Shown: positions 50,989 through 59,633, numbered from the stretch's first letter. The stretch is DNA of 64,000 nucleotides from Algoriphagus locisalis (GCF_900116615.1 NZ_FPBF01000004.1:1-64000), one strand, 5' to 3'. Notes: a model not told the origin generated them from the letters alone. Translations and numbers: made by a program.

Positions 50989-50996
50989 CAAAAATA
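50989..50996 (-). promoter_or_regulatory. -7 box upstream of beta-barrel gene
   Basis: TATTTTTG on the minus strand matches TAnnTTTG and lies 31 bases before the chosen ATG. It helps to fix the start of the gene at 50958. Confidence 0.5.
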
Positions 50997-51121
50997 CCTA
51001 ATCCCTTCATTTGAATTGAAAAAAGAATGTAAATTTTTCTTAATCAATTAGTTAAAAAACCTTACTAACAAATTCCTTACTTTTAACGGCTTATTAAATC
51101 CCCTTATAACCAAATTCGACA

Positions 51122-51577
51122 ATGAAAAATCTACTCTTAATTCTGACCCTTGCCTTTTCAGTTAGTTCCTATTCTTTTGCCCAAACATCAACTTACGACG
51201 AAGTCTTAGCCAAAGAAGTCGGAGCTGACGAATACGGCATGAAAAAATATGTGATCGCCTTTCTCTATAGAGGTGATCGCGTACAGGAATATACCGAGGA
51301 GCAGCGCACAGATATTCAAGCTGGACATATGGCTAATATCAACAAGCTGGCAGAAGCAGGTCAACTAGTTATGGCAGGACCTTTTTTCGGAAAGGATGAC
51401 TTGCGCGGACTATTCATTTTTGCGGTAGAAAGTCTGGAAGAAGCGGAAAAGCTGACGGCTACGGATCCGGCAGTAAAGGCTGGTGTACTGAAAATGGATC
51501 TCAAAGAATGGTATGGTTCTGCTGCTTTGATGCTAATGGGTGATTTACATAGCAAAGTGGCTAAGGTAGAAATCTAG
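51122..51577 (+). CDS. Secreted YCII-domain protein
   Basis: The 151-residue protein has a signal peptide (to about residue 21, SYSFAQ) and a YCII/Dabb-like ferredoxin fold (about 41-125). It carries KYVIAFLYRGDR, the His of AGHMANINKLAEAGQLVMAGPF and the Asp of TATDPAVKAG, the two conserved YCII residues. YCII proteins are mostly cytoplasmic, so the signal is a Bacteroidota feature. Its activity is unknown. Its stop shares the CTAG tetranucleotide with the stop of the convergent glutaminase gene. Confidence 0.85.
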   Translation: MKNLLLILTLAFSVSSYSFAQTSTYDEVLAKEVGADEYGMKKYVIAFLYRGDRVQEYTEEQRTDIQAGHMANINKLAEAGQLVMAGPFFGKDDLRGLFIFAVESLEEAEKLTATDPAVKAGVLKMDLKEWYGSAALMLMGDLHSKVAKVEI

Positions 51578-52488
51578 AACAGGGAGAAGGCCAATTTATC
51601 TGTCAAGAGCTCCAGCGCCCGGATCGCTTTGACAGAATTTCCCTTTTCATTAAGCTCAGGACTCCAAACGGCAATGCTGAACTTATGCGGCATCACTGCT
51701 GCCACTCCTCCTCCTACTCCACTTTTGCCAGGCAATCCTACCTTAAATGCGAATTCTCCAGCCTCATCATAAAATCCGCAGGTTAGCATCAGCGCATTAA
51801 CTCTTCGGGATTGGCTTTCTGTTAAAATCTGTCGATCCGCAAAGATGGAGTAACCGTCATTGGCTAAAAAAGAGAAGGATTTTGCCAGATCCACACAGCT
51901 CATCTCCATGGCGCAATGTGAAAAATACACGTCCAGCACCTCATCTATAGGATTATTGAAGTTTTTAAAAGATTTGAGAAAATAAGCCAATGCTGTATTT
52001 CGCTCTCCATGATTCTTTTCGGAAGCCTGCACTTCTGGGTTGATTTTGACGCATGTATCTCCAGCGAGTTCATTGATAAAGTCGGAAATCCGTTCAATGG
52101 GGTTTTCAAACTTGCTGCACAAGGCATCGGTGATGACAAGTGCTCCAGCATTGATAAATGGGTTTCTGGGAATACCCTTTTCGTATTCCAGTTGGGCGAT
52201 TGAGTTGAAAGGATCGCCACTAGGCTCCACATTCACCCGCGACCAAAGTTTGGAATTAAACACATTGAAAACCATTGTCAGCGTATGAACTTTGCTGATA
52301 CTTTGGATAGAAAATGGCACCTGATGATCTCCAACGCCGTAAACATTACCTTTGAGATCCACCAGAGCGATGCCAAATTGGTCCGGATTTACATTTCCAA
52401 TCTCAGGAATGTAATCGGCGACTTTGCCTTTCAGATTCTCTGCTTGCACCTCTTGGTACACTTCTTCTATTAGCTGCTGGTAGTCCAT
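51574..52488 (-). CDS. glsA: Glutaminase
   Basis: The 304-residue enzyme of the serine-dependent beta-lactamase-like glutaminase family hydrolyses glutamine to glutamate and ammonia. Ser63-x-x-Lys66 (SIQSISKVHTL) is the active dyad. NPFINAGAL, YFSHCAMEM and the C-terminal GLPGKSGVGGG segments are as expected. ATG 52488 gives the family's usual length (about 305) and start (MDYQQLIEEV). The frame stays open 35 codons farther upstream, but only through the repeat at 52543-52598, so that longer reading is rejected. The gene overlaps the convergent YCII gene by 4 bases. Confidence 0.94.
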   Translation of the reverse strand: MDYQQLIEEVYQEVQAENLKGKVADYIPEIGNVNPDQFGIALVDLKGNVYGVGDHQVPFSIQSISKVHTLTMVFNVFNSKLWSRVNVEPSGDPFNSIAQLEYEKGIPRNPFINAGALVITDALCSKFENPIERISDFINELAGDTCVKINPEVQASEKNHGERNTALAYFLKSFKNFNNPIDEVLDVYFSHCAMEMSCVDLAKSFSFLANDGYSIFADRQILTESQSRRVNALMLTCGFYDEAGEFAFKVGLPGKSGVGGGVAAVMPHKFSIAVWSPELNEKGNSVKAIRALELLTDKLAFSLF

Positions 52489-52542
52489 GCTGGAAAAGTG
52501 TGGAAAATTGGTAGAGAATGAAAGTGTTTTTTTAGATAAATA

Positions 52543-52598
52543 GCCCGATGTCCGATGTCGGGTGTTCGATGTGCCGCTTCGGGCATCGGACATCGGGC
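52543..52598. repeat. Heptamer-built inverted repeat
   Basis: Arms of 15 bp (GCCCGATGTCCGATG at 52543-52557; its exact complement at 52584-52598) are made of tandem CGATGTC-like heptamers and face each other over 26 bases. Related text (ATCGGTCATCGGACATC) occurs at 40772-40788. It lies 55 bases upstream of the glutaminase start. Confidence 0.7.
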
Positions 52599-52694
52599 AT
52601 CTGACCGGCTGAGCAAAGAAATTTCGTCTATTGGCATCCTTTGAAGATCAAAAAATTTCTTATACCTCAGATTCTTATGTATATAATATTTTTA

Positions 52695-52702
52695 TATATT
52701 TG
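52695..52702 (+). promoter_or_regulatory. -7 box upstream of padR-type gene
   Basis: TATATTTG matches TAnnTTTG, 26 bases before the ATG at 52729. Upstream sequence is an AT-rich alternating tract (TATATAATATTTTTATATAT). A PadR-type autoregulatory operator may lie here but no clear dyad was fixed. Confidence 0.5.
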
Positions 52703-52728
52703 AAGAAGCTAGGTAATACAGCAATCTC

Positions 52729-53076
52729 ATGTCGAACAACAATCTGATCAAAGGCTCGCTCCAAACCATCATACTCAAACTTCTGGAGGAGAATGAAAAA
52801 ATGTATGGTTATGAAATCACCCAAAGGGTTAAGGAACTCACTGCTGGAGAAATCAAAATCACCGAAGGAGCACTCTACCCCGCCCTGCACAAATTGGAGG
52901 CTGAAGGATTGCTTAGCACCGAGATCCAGCAGGTAGATAACCGTGTGCGGAAGTATTACAGCCTAACAAAGGACGGGCAAAAGCAAGTCACCAGTAAAAT
53001 GTCTGAGTTGCAAGGGTTCGTAGAAAACCTGCAACGAATCCTGACTCCAGATCTAAAACCAGGTTTTAACATCTGA
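52729..53076 (+). CDS. PadR-family transcriptional regulator
   Basis: The 115-residue winged-helix regulator carries the PadR hallmarks: KGSLQTIILKLLEENEKMYGYEI at the start, TEGALYPALHKLEAEGLL (wing helix) and RKYYSLTKDG. It is the short form, with a brief C-terminal dimer helix. It heads a seven-gene array of tandem membrane-protein paralogues, 19 bases upstream of the first. PadR proteins usually repress the genes beside them and respond to small ligands or membrane stress, so it probably controls the array. Confidence 0.93.
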   Translation: MSNNNLIKGSLQTIILKLLEENEKMYGYEITQRVKELTAGEIKITEGALYPALHKLEAEGLLSTEIQQVDNRVRKYYSLTKDGQKQVTSKMSELQGFVENLQRILTPDLKPGFNI

Positions 53077-53095
53077 TTTTTTAAACGTGACAACT

Positions 53096-53776
53096 ATGAG
53101 AAAACTTACACAACAGGAACTAGATCAGGTCAAAAAGGCGATTGCAGCTAAAGATTTGACCTCAGCGGAAATTCTAGTGGAGATCTATGACCACTATGTA
53201 AGTCATTTAGAGAGTAAATCAATTGGTGAATTTGAATATGAGCTATTCGAGTTGGAGCAGAAATTCACTTCACGATTTTGCAAAGAAATGCAATTGGATT
53301 TTCAGGAAAACGCAGAGAAAGAAATATCAAGTCTGCAATGGTCTATTTGGAAGAGCTACTTCACTTGGCCGAAAGTACTTGCAACAGCATCTTTTTTTAC
53401 CATATTCCTACTAATCTGGATGTATGGGGTGAATCTCTCTAGAACGCTGGCTTTATGCCTCCCACTTGTTTTTGGAACATGTTTGAATGGTTGGCTTTGG
53501 TACAAATCCTACAAGAGAGTGAGCAAAATTCGGAAATTACTTAAAAGTCATACTACACTAGAATCGTCCTATTTGCCGAATTCGGTCAATCAATTTGTGA
53601 TACTGTTTGTTACTTCTAATCTGATTTTCCAAGTTTCGAGAGGATCGGAACTATTTAATTCTTCGCAAAGTCTTATTTTCTCAATATCAGTCTTGGCAAT
53701 CTTCGCAGCAATTGTGAACTATATGTATTCCTTCTATGAAGCGTGTAAACTTAAATCTAAAACCGCGTTGATATGA
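53096..53776 (+). CDS. Array membrane protein 1 (PadR-linked paralogue)
   Basis: The family is uncharacterised. The product has 226 residues from ATG 53096 (MRKLTQQELDQVK), chosen because paralogues 2 and 3 start at the equivalent codon; GTG 53087 would add three residues. An N-terminal helical domain of about 75 residues carries the family mark YDHYVSHLES and a later FCKEMQ. Four membrane helices follow (about 98-116, 120-138, 162-180, 190-215), and the product ends in KLKSKTALI. It overlaps the next gene by 4 bases (ATGA). Function unknown; the soluble domain plus membrane part suggests a membrane-bound sensor or regulator. Confidence 0.85.
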   Translation: MRKLTQQELDQVKKAIAAKDLTSAEILVEIYDHYVSHLESKSIGEFEYELFELEQKFTSRFCKEMQLDFQENAEKEISSLQWSIWKSYFTWPKVLATASFFTIFLLIWMYGVNLSRTLALCLPLVFGTCLNGWLWYKSYKRVSKIRKLLKSHTTLESSYLPNSVNQFVILFVTSNLIFQVSRGSELFNSSQSLIFSISVLAIFAAIVNYMYSFYEACKLKSKTALI

Positions 53777-54453
53777 GACAACTATCAGAACAGGAACTTG
53801 ATCAGGTAAAAAGGGCGATTGCTGCCAAAGAATTGACTTCAGCGGAAATTCTAATGGAGGTGTATGACCATTATGTAAGTCACTTGGAGAGTTATGGAGA
53901 TTCAGAATTCGAAGGAGAATTATTTGAATTGGAACAGAAGTTTACCCATCACTATTGTAAAGCGCTCCAGGAAAAACACTATAACTCCACGCACAGAGGA
54001 ATGAGAGTTCTACAGTGGAAAATATTCAAATCTCAACTTTCATGGCCAAATTTTATAGTTACAGCAACACTTTTTAGCTTAATTTCTTATTTGTGGACAA
54101 CAATCGACGGCCGAACTAGGACAGTTGTGATTTTAGTTCCGTTAGGAATTATTCTTTTGCTAGTCGTCTGGATTTTAATAAAATCTACTGTTAAAGTCAG
54201 AAGCATTAAAAAGACACTAGGCGTTTCGAATTATATTCAATCTGACTATTTAAAAATCATTCTAGGACAATGGACCTTAATTCTCAGCACACTTACTTTA
54301 GGTGTTTTAGCTCCAAAAAACTTAGGTTTTACTGATCCTTTTACAAATCCATACTATACATACATTACTTTTTTTCTTGCTATTCTCTATTTGGGTTACT
54401 TTTTAACTCTCTTACAAGCCTGGAAGATCAAATCTAAAACCGCGTTGATATGA
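53773..54453 (+). CDS. Array membrane protein 2 (PadR-linked paralogue)
   Basis: The 226-residue paralogue of its neighbours has the same layout: N-terminal domain with VYDHYVSHLES, then four membrane helices, ending in KIKSKTALI. The first 120 bases are nearly identical to those of genes 1 and 3, while the membrane part is well diverged. It overlaps both neighbours by 4 bases, so the set is translationally coupled. Confidence 0.85.
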   Translation: MRQLSEQELDQVKRAIAAKELTSAEILMEVYDHYVSHLESYGDSEFEGELFELEQKFTHHYCKALQEKHYNSTHRGMRVLQWKIFKSQLSWPNFIVTATLFSLISYLWTTIDGRTRTVVILVPLGIILLLVVWILIKSTVKVRSIKKTLGVSNYIQSDYLKIILGQWTLILSTLTLGVLAPKNLGFTDPFTNPYYTYITFFLAILYLGYFLTLLQAWKIKSKTALI

Positions 54454-55136
54454 GACAGCTATCAGAACAGGAACTAGATCAGGTAAAAAAGGCGATTGCT
54501 GCCAAAGAATTGACTTCAGCGGAAATTCTCTTGGAAATCTATGATCACTATGTAAGCCATTTAGAGAGTTTTGAGGAATCAGAGTTTGATCCCCAATTAG
54601 CTGAACTCGAAGGACAATGGACTTCGGCACACTGTAAGAAACTTCAATATGATCTGGAAAAATCCATCAGTAGTTCTCTTCGCTCAACCCAATGGCAAGT
54701 GGTCAAAACATATTTCACTTGGCCTAGATTTATCTTTACCTTAGCTATGGTGGCCTTCCTCAGTTTATTGGTCAATTTATTGGCATTTAAAACTCAGATT
54801 GTACTTCTTTTTGGATTACCACTTGCCTATTTAGCTGGATTCGCACTGTTAGTAAATCTTCAAAACCGTGAGAGAATGGGGCCAATTAAGAATTTTTTAG
54901 GCAAGCATGTGAAAAAGATCACTTCCATTTTCAATGCTAAACTGACCTTATCAATTGTCTTCCCTCTTCACTTTTACAACCTTTTCCTTAATTTACCCAG
55001 GCTATTTGGATGGACAGATATGATCCCTGAGTCTATTCTAAATCTTCTCAGTGTAGGCTTTTGCTTTCTGATGGTCTTGCATTCTTTGAGCATTTATGAA
55101 GCTTGGAAAATCAAATCTAAAACTTTACTGATATGA
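54450..55136 (+). CDS. Array membrane protein 3 (PadR-linked paralogue)
   Basis: The 228-residue paralogue starts MRQLSEQELDQVKKAI and carries IYDHYVSHLES. It has four membrane helices and ends in KIKSKTLLI. The junction with gene 2 repeats the gene 1-2 junction almost base for base. Its middle differs strongly from both, so the ends are younger (or kept more alike) than the rest. Overlaps are 4 bases on each side. Confidence 0.85.
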   Translation: MRQLSEQELDQVKKAIAAKELTSAEILLEIYDHYVSHLESFEESEFDPQLAELEGQWTSAHCKKLQYDLEKSISSSLRSTQWQVVKTYFTWPRFIFTLAMVAFLSLLVNLLAFKTQIVLLFGLPLAYLAGFALLVNLQNRERMGPIKNFLGKHVKKITSIFNAKLTLSIVFPLHFYNLFLNLPRLFGWTDMIPESILNLLSVGFCFLMVLHSLSIYEAWKIKSKTLLI

Positions 55137-55792
55137 GGCAGCTATCAGAACAGGAATTTGCATTGATCCATGCCAGATTGAAAAGTCTAAATATCCGGTA
55201 CATAGAAGTGTATGAGGAGATTTTTGATCATTACTGTACTACACTGGAAAATGTTCCGGCTCTAGATTCCCAAACAACAATAGCTAAGCTTAATGAGACT
55301 TTTGCTTGTTCAGTGGTGAAAAACATGGATAAAGAGCTGGAGAAAAGTGTTTCCAAACAGGTATGGATAGCCCAACTGGAATTTCTGAAGTTCTGGAAGC
55401 ATGGGGTGAAAGGTATTTTGATTGGATTGGTTGGATTTTTTGCACTGGCAATTTCCATATTACTCATACCTGCTTCTGAATTAATACTGGTTTTCCTAGT
55501 GCTTATCTTTTGCACGACTGGCGGTATTTATTTCATGAAAAGAGATGCAATGAACTTCAGCTTTCAGCACAAGTCTGTTTCAGTCTCATCTATAGCTGTA
55601 ATCAAGAGAGTTGGACTGCTAAACTCACTTATGTGCTGGATCTGGATTATGCCGATTGTTTTAAGTGGTGGCAACATTCTATCAAATAATTTTTTTGCTA
55701 TAGGAATGGCAGTCGCTACAATCCTAAGCATTATTTATTCAATAAGTCTAATTGCTGTTGCTTCCCGCTTACCTAAATCAACGCTGCTCTGA
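55133..55792 (+). CDS. Array membrane protein 4 (PadR-linked paralogue)
   Basis: This 219-residue member shares only the first eight codons with genes 2 and 3 (MRQLSEQE) and then departs. The family Asp-His mark is kept (IFDHYCTTLEN), followed by four membrane helices. The sharp change of likeness after codon 8 points to recombination or to drift outside a conserved translation start. It overlaps gene 3 by 4 bases and is followed by gene 5 after one base. Confidence 0.82.
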   Translation: MRQLSEQEFALIHARLKSLNIRYIEVYEEIFDHYCTTLENVPALDSQTTIAKLNETFACSVVKNMDKELEKSVSKQVWIAQLEFLKFWKHGVKGILIGLVGFFALAISILLIPASELILVFLVLIFCTTGGIYFMKRDAMNFSFQHKSVSVSSIAVIKRVGLLNSLMCWIWIMPIVLSGGNILSNNFFAIGMAVATILSIIYSISLIAVASRLPKSTLL

Positions 55793-55793
55793 T

Positions 55794-56417
55794 ATGAAAC
55801 TATCCCCTTCCCAAATTTCCAAAATCAAATCCTCTCTCTCTGGAGGGAATATTTACTATGATGATATTCGCACCGAATTAGTAGATCATTTTGCTACTGA
55901 AATAGAAGAAAACCTTGAAGAGGGTCAATCCTTCGAACTACTTCTTGATGAAAAACTGAGCAATTTTAACCAGAAGAAATTCCAGAGAAATCTACTTCTG
56001 CAAACACATCTGGGAATGCTGAAGGCAATTTTTAAGAAGATGCTTTTCTTTTGGTTGGCATTTAAAGTAATCGTAATGACTTTTTTTATTGGGTTCATTG
56101 TCAATGTATTTTCTACCTATACTCCAGAATTTGCAGAGCAGGTTTTAAAGACCAGCTTTATTTTAACCTTCTTGGCTATAGCAATGCTAGCTTTGATCAG
56201 AACAAGGTTTCTTAAGAACTCTCAAATCGTAGCCGCTGGAAACACCCTGTTTATGATAGCAATGCTAAGTCAGTTTGTATTGCAGTTGGAATGGTTGCAA
56301 TGGACGGGACTAACAAATCAAAAACTACTCTATGGCTTCACTTTTTGGTTTTGTCTTTTGCTAGTGGCGGGATTTAGAGTACTTTCCGGAACAGTCAAAA
56401 GAGCTCATCTGGCATGA
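55794..56417 (+). CDS. Array membrane protein 5 (PadR-linked paralogue)
   Basis: The product has 207 residues from ATG 55794 (MKLSPSQISKIKSSL), one base after the stop of gene 4. An earlier in-frame start at 55752 would overlap gene 4 by 41 bases and is rejected because gene 6 opens the same way (MKLSPPQI). The Asp-His mark appears as LVDHFATEIEENLEEG, a form I recall from unnamed membrane proteins in flavobacteria. Four membrane helices follow. Confidence 0.83.
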   Translation: MKLSPSQISKIKSSLSGGNIYYDDIRTELVDHFATEIEENLEEGQSFELLLDEKLSNFNQKKFQRNLLLQTHLGMLKAIFKKMLFFWLAFKVIVMTFFIGFIVNVFSTYTPEFAEQVLKTSFILTFLAIAMLALIRTRFLKNSQIVAAGNTLFMIAMLSQFVLQLEWLQWTGLTNQKLLYGFTFWFCLLLVAGFRVLSGTVKRAHLA

Positions 56418-57112
56418 AACTCTCCCCACCCCAAATCGACACCCTCAAAAAACTGATTTCCTACAAAGGTTATCCAGAGATCGACTTGCAATATGAAATC
56501 CTGGATCATGTAGCTTGTAAGGTAGAAGTGCTTTTGGAAGAAAAGCCAACTATGTCGCTTGACGATGCTTTTCGAAAAGTGCATAGCGAATTCGGGATCT
56601 TTGGGTTTTCTGATTTGGCTGAATCTTATACAAAAAGTATAGAAAAACGCTATCGAAGATTTTTTTGGGAGGAGTTTATAGCGTTTTTCAAGAGCTACCG
56701 AATCATCTATCCAGCAGCGATAGGATTTATCCTGTATTGGCTGAGTGTAAATACAAGACCGTTTGGGTATGAACTGACATTACCCGTCTGGGCTGTTCTT
56801 TTCTTTTTCGCAGGACTAATTTTTATTGCTGCAAGCTACTATAGGGTGAATAAAAGCCTTAAGAACTACGTGGCATATAAAAGCACCAACAATTTTATGC
56901 TAATCCTGAATTTCTTTTTGCAACTCAATGTAAACGGTTTAAGATTTTTTGAGAACCCAGGATACGTAATAGATTTTACTTTCAAAGGAGTTTTTATGGC
57001 ATTAGGACTGTTGCTAATAGCCATTTCTTTCTTATCAATTTTCCTCTTACCCAGAGTTCTCGACAGATCCATAGCAGAAACCAAAAAGCTGCAGGCGATA
57101 TACGAATCTTAG
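56414..57112 (+). CDS. Array membrane protein 6 (PadR-linked paralogue)
   Basis: This 232-residue member closes the array, overlapping gene 5 by 4 bases. The N-terminal domain holds ILDHVACKVEVLLEE and FGFSDLAESYTKSI; four membrane helices follow (about 98-113, 122-142, 160-178, 195-218). With gene 5 it forms a second sub-group (MKLSPxQI start) next to the MR[QK]L sub-group of genes 1-4. A hairpin at 57126 follows the stop. Confidence 0.83.
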   Translation: MKLSPPQIDTLKKLISYKGYPEIDLQYEILDHVACKVEVLLEEKPTMSLDDAFRKVHSEFGIFGFSDLAESYTKSIEKRYRRFFWEEFIAFFKSYRIIYPAAIGFILYWLSVNTRPFGYELTLPVWAVLFFFAGLIFIAASYYRVNKSLKNYVAYKSTNNFMLILNFFLQLNVNGLRFFENPGYVIDFTFKGVFMALGLLLIAISFLSIFLLPRVLDRSIAETKKLQAIYES

Positions 57113-57125
57113 AGTCGATTCCGCC

Positions 57126-57148
57126 GTGGTTTGTGTCTCACAAACCAC
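57126..57148. repeat. 10-bp hairpin, relative of the pgi-end hairpin
   Basis: GTGGTTTGTG-TCT-CACAAACCAC lies 14 bases past the last array gene. The core is one base pair off GTGGTCTGTG/CACAGACCAC at 38851-38874, with pairing kept. No T-run follows on either strand. Confidence 0.7.
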
Positions 57149-57235
57149 TGTTTAGTATAAAAGATTTCTTCCTGATCTTATTTGGTACTTTCTCCTTCTT
57201 TTAACCTTGTCGATTGACCATTGAAAAATACCCAT

Positions 57236-59386
57236 TCAATCCGTCACCAGCTCAATCTTCCCCCCTTTTCTAAACAAGTCGTGACCTATATAGTATCCAT
57301 CTAATGGCTTGCCGTTGACTTTGATTTCCTGCAGCTTTCTCCCCCTATTCGGATTGACGATTACCAGATCATTTCCATTCTCTACCTTCCAGGTCACCTC
57401 GTCAAAAAGCGGTACCGTCACCAAATAATCTGCATCAGCAGGAGACATGGGATACAAACCTACTGCCGCAGCCACAAACCAAGATGACATCTCGCCAGCA
57501 TCATCCATCCCCGACAGCGCCAATCCTTCCGGACCTATCCCATAGAGCTCCGTCATGATTTTATCCAGAATTGCCTGAGATTTCTCTGGCTTTCCCACAT
57601 AGTAATACGCAAAGGGCGCCTCATGATCAGGCTGATTTCCCTGACAATACTGACCGATAAATGTTGACACATTCCTGGCGATATGATTGGGATTCCAGGG
57701 TTTGGTGAAAAATTCATCCAGTTTTGCCTCAAATTGATCTGCTCCTCCATATAGCTGCACCAATCCTGGCATATCGTGGGGAGCATAAAAGGAAACCTGC
57801 CAGGCATTTGCCTCCCGGAACATATATTCGTAATAAGGATATTCTGTATCAAAAGGTGAGATCCAATCTCCGTTGGCCAGTCTTCCCCGCATAAAATTGA
57901 TGGAAGGGTCAAAGACATTTTTATAATTCTGCGACCGCTTCATGAGATCCTCATAGTTCTTCTGATCCCCTAGGGTATCGGCTAAAATCGCCAATGAATA
58001 ATCATCATAGGCATATTCCAAGGTTTTGGACACCCCTGCTCTTGCTTTCGTCTCTACATGGGGATTGGCCACTTCAGGATCAGAGATAAATCCCTTTTCC
58101 ATGTATTCATCCAGAAAAGCCCTCGGCCCTTCGCTATTATAAGCATTGTTTAAAAGATAGGTGTATGCTTTCTGCACATTGAAATTACTGACTCCTCTCT
58201 TGTACGATCCGGCGATAAATGGCGCTCCGTGATCCCCATGGAAGAAAGTCGGCACAAAACCCGTTATCTCTGCTCTACTGATCAGGGAAGAAATCACATC
58301 TCCGGTCACTTCGGGTGATAAAATACTCAAGAGCACCAGCTTGTTTCTATACGTATCCCAAAGCGAGGGAATGGTATAATAGTTGAAATCCTGTTTCTGG
58401 ACATTTCCAGACTCATCCGAGAATTGTCCATTCACATCACTTCGCAACGCTGGCCAAAGAAAGGTACGGTAGAGTGAGGTATAAAACATTTCCTTGTCCC
58501 GCCGGGATTCGCTTTTCACAGAGATCTTCGAAAGCAAAGCCTCCCATTCACTAACCGCAGCTTCTTGCACTTCCTCAAAGGTAGATGCTATGGACTCGGT
58601 CTCCAGATTCTCCCGTGCATTGGAGATACTTACATAGGAAACCCCGACTTTCATCGTCACCGTTCCTGCATTTTGATCAGAGATAGAAAGTATTGCATAG
58701 CCGTCCTTTTCTCCACTTGCTTCCAACTTCAAGTCCGAAACCTCATGGTTCAAAACGGCATAAAAATGGACTTTATCTCCTCCAACTCTTTGAAATCCCT
58801 CAACCGCTTTCGCTCCTGCGATCTTTATTTCCCAATCGGACACTTCATTATTCGCCTTTCCAAGACCGAAGAGAATCCTTCGCCCTTGAGGGTTGTCAAA
58901 GCTATACTCATGTATTCCAGTTCGAAGCGTGGAAGTCAACTTCACACCTACCTTGTAATCATCTAGGTAAACATCGTAATACCCTGGACTGGCATTTTCT
59001 TTTTCATGGGAAAAACCTGACTTGAAGGGAGCTTTGGCTTCGGAAGAAATAGGAAGCACAGGGAGATTGCAGAGGTTCCAGTGACCTTTATTTGTGTGGG
59101 CAAAGCCGAGAATCTCCCTATCTTCGTATTCATAGCCTGCTCCGGATCCCCATTTCGTAATCGGACTGAGCTGCACCATGGCATTGGGTAGGGCACTTCC
59201 GGGAAAAGTCAATCCAGCCCAAACTCTCCAGTCTCTAGGCGGGGTATAACCGATGACAGCTGGATCAGTAAGCGGAGCGGTACCTATAAAAGGATTGACC
59301 AGATCGCTTGGTTTCTCCTGAGAAAAAGCAAACTGAAACGACAAAGTAAAAATGCACAGGCAAATAAGGTTAGTAGTGATCTTCAT
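57236..59386 (-). CDS. GH92-family alpha-mannosidase
   Basis: The 716-residue secreted enzyme has a signal peptide (to about residue 23, FAFSQ). The GH92 N-terminal beta-sandwich opens with LVNPFIGT, and GLTFPGSALPNAMVQLSP follows. The (alpha/alpha)6 barrel carries PSLWDTYRNKL, GNQPDHEAPFAYYY and SGMDDAGEMSSWFV, the catalytic-region motifs. GH92 enzymes are Ca2+-dependent inverting exo-alpha-mannosidases acting on N-glycans and mannans. The ATG at 59386 is preferred over one four codons upstream. It has its own -7 box and no SusCD pair beside it. Confidence 0.94.
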   Translation of the reverse strand: MKITTNLICLCIFTLSFQFAFSQEKPSDLVNPFIGTAPLTDPAVIGYTPPRDWRVWAGLTFPGSALPNAMVQLSPITKWGSGAGYEYEDREILGFAHTNKGHWNLCNLPVLPISSEAKAPFKSGFSHEKENASPGYYDVYLDDYKVGVKLTSTLRTGIHEYSFDNPQGRRILFGLGKANNEVSDWEIKIAGAKAVEGFQRVGGDKVHFYAVLNHEVSDLKLEASGEKDGYAILSISDQNAGTVTMKVGVSYVSISNARENLETESIASTFEEVQEAAVSEWEALLSKISVKSESRRDKEMFYTSLYRTFLWPALRSDVNGQFSDESGNVQKQDFNYYTIPSLWDTYRNKLVLLSILSPEVTGDVISSLISRAEITGFVPTFFHGDHGAPFIAGSYKRGVSNFNVQKAYTYLLNNAYNSEGPRAFLDEYMEKGFISDPEVANPHVETKARAGVSKTLEYAYDDYSLAILADTLGDQKNYEDLMKRSQNYKNVFDPSINFMRGRLANGDWISPFDTEYPYYEYMFREANAWQVSFYAPHDMPGLVQLYGGADQFEAKLDEFFTKPWNPNHIARNVSTFIGQYCQGNQPDHEAPFAYYYVGKPEKSQAILDKIMTELYGIGPEGLALSGMDDAGEMSSWFVAAAVGLYPMSPADADYLVTVPLFDEVTWKVENGNDLVIVNPNRGRKLQEIKVNGKPLDGYYIGHDLFRKGGKIELVTD

Positions 59387-59465
59387 AGGTAATGACAAGA
59401 GGCTTATTTTAAGTAATTACTGTTCAGAGAATTAGATTTTGGAGGCAATACTTCAGCAAGTGTAC

Positions 59466-59473
59466 CAAATCTA
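59466..59473 (-). promoter_or_regulatory. -7 box upstream of GH92 gene
   Basis: TAGATTTG on the minus strand matches TAnnTTTG, 79 bases before the ATG at 59386. The leader would be longer than elsewhere in the window. Confidence 0.4.
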
Positions 59474-59605
59474 CAACGAGGATCAAACCCGAATTTTACA
59501 TACGGAAATGACTTCAACTGGAAAAAAAGCGTAATTTCTTCCTTCTTCTTACCAGAAAAGAGTCAAACTTCACGAAGTCATAACCTTACTGCAAAATATT
59601 ATTTG

Positions 59606-59613
59606 TACTTTTG
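59606..59613 (+). promoter_or_regulatory. -7 box upstream of typA
   Basis: TACTTTTG matches TAnnTTTG, 20 bases before the typA ATG, the same distance as at purL. The leader is therefore very short. Confidence 0.5.
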
Positions 59614-59633
59614 CGCCTTCAATCAGGCAAACC

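Noticed and set aside
52489..52593. N-terminal extension of glutaminase
   Set aside because: The extra residues are encoded by the heptamer inverted repeat, and the internal ATG matches the family start.
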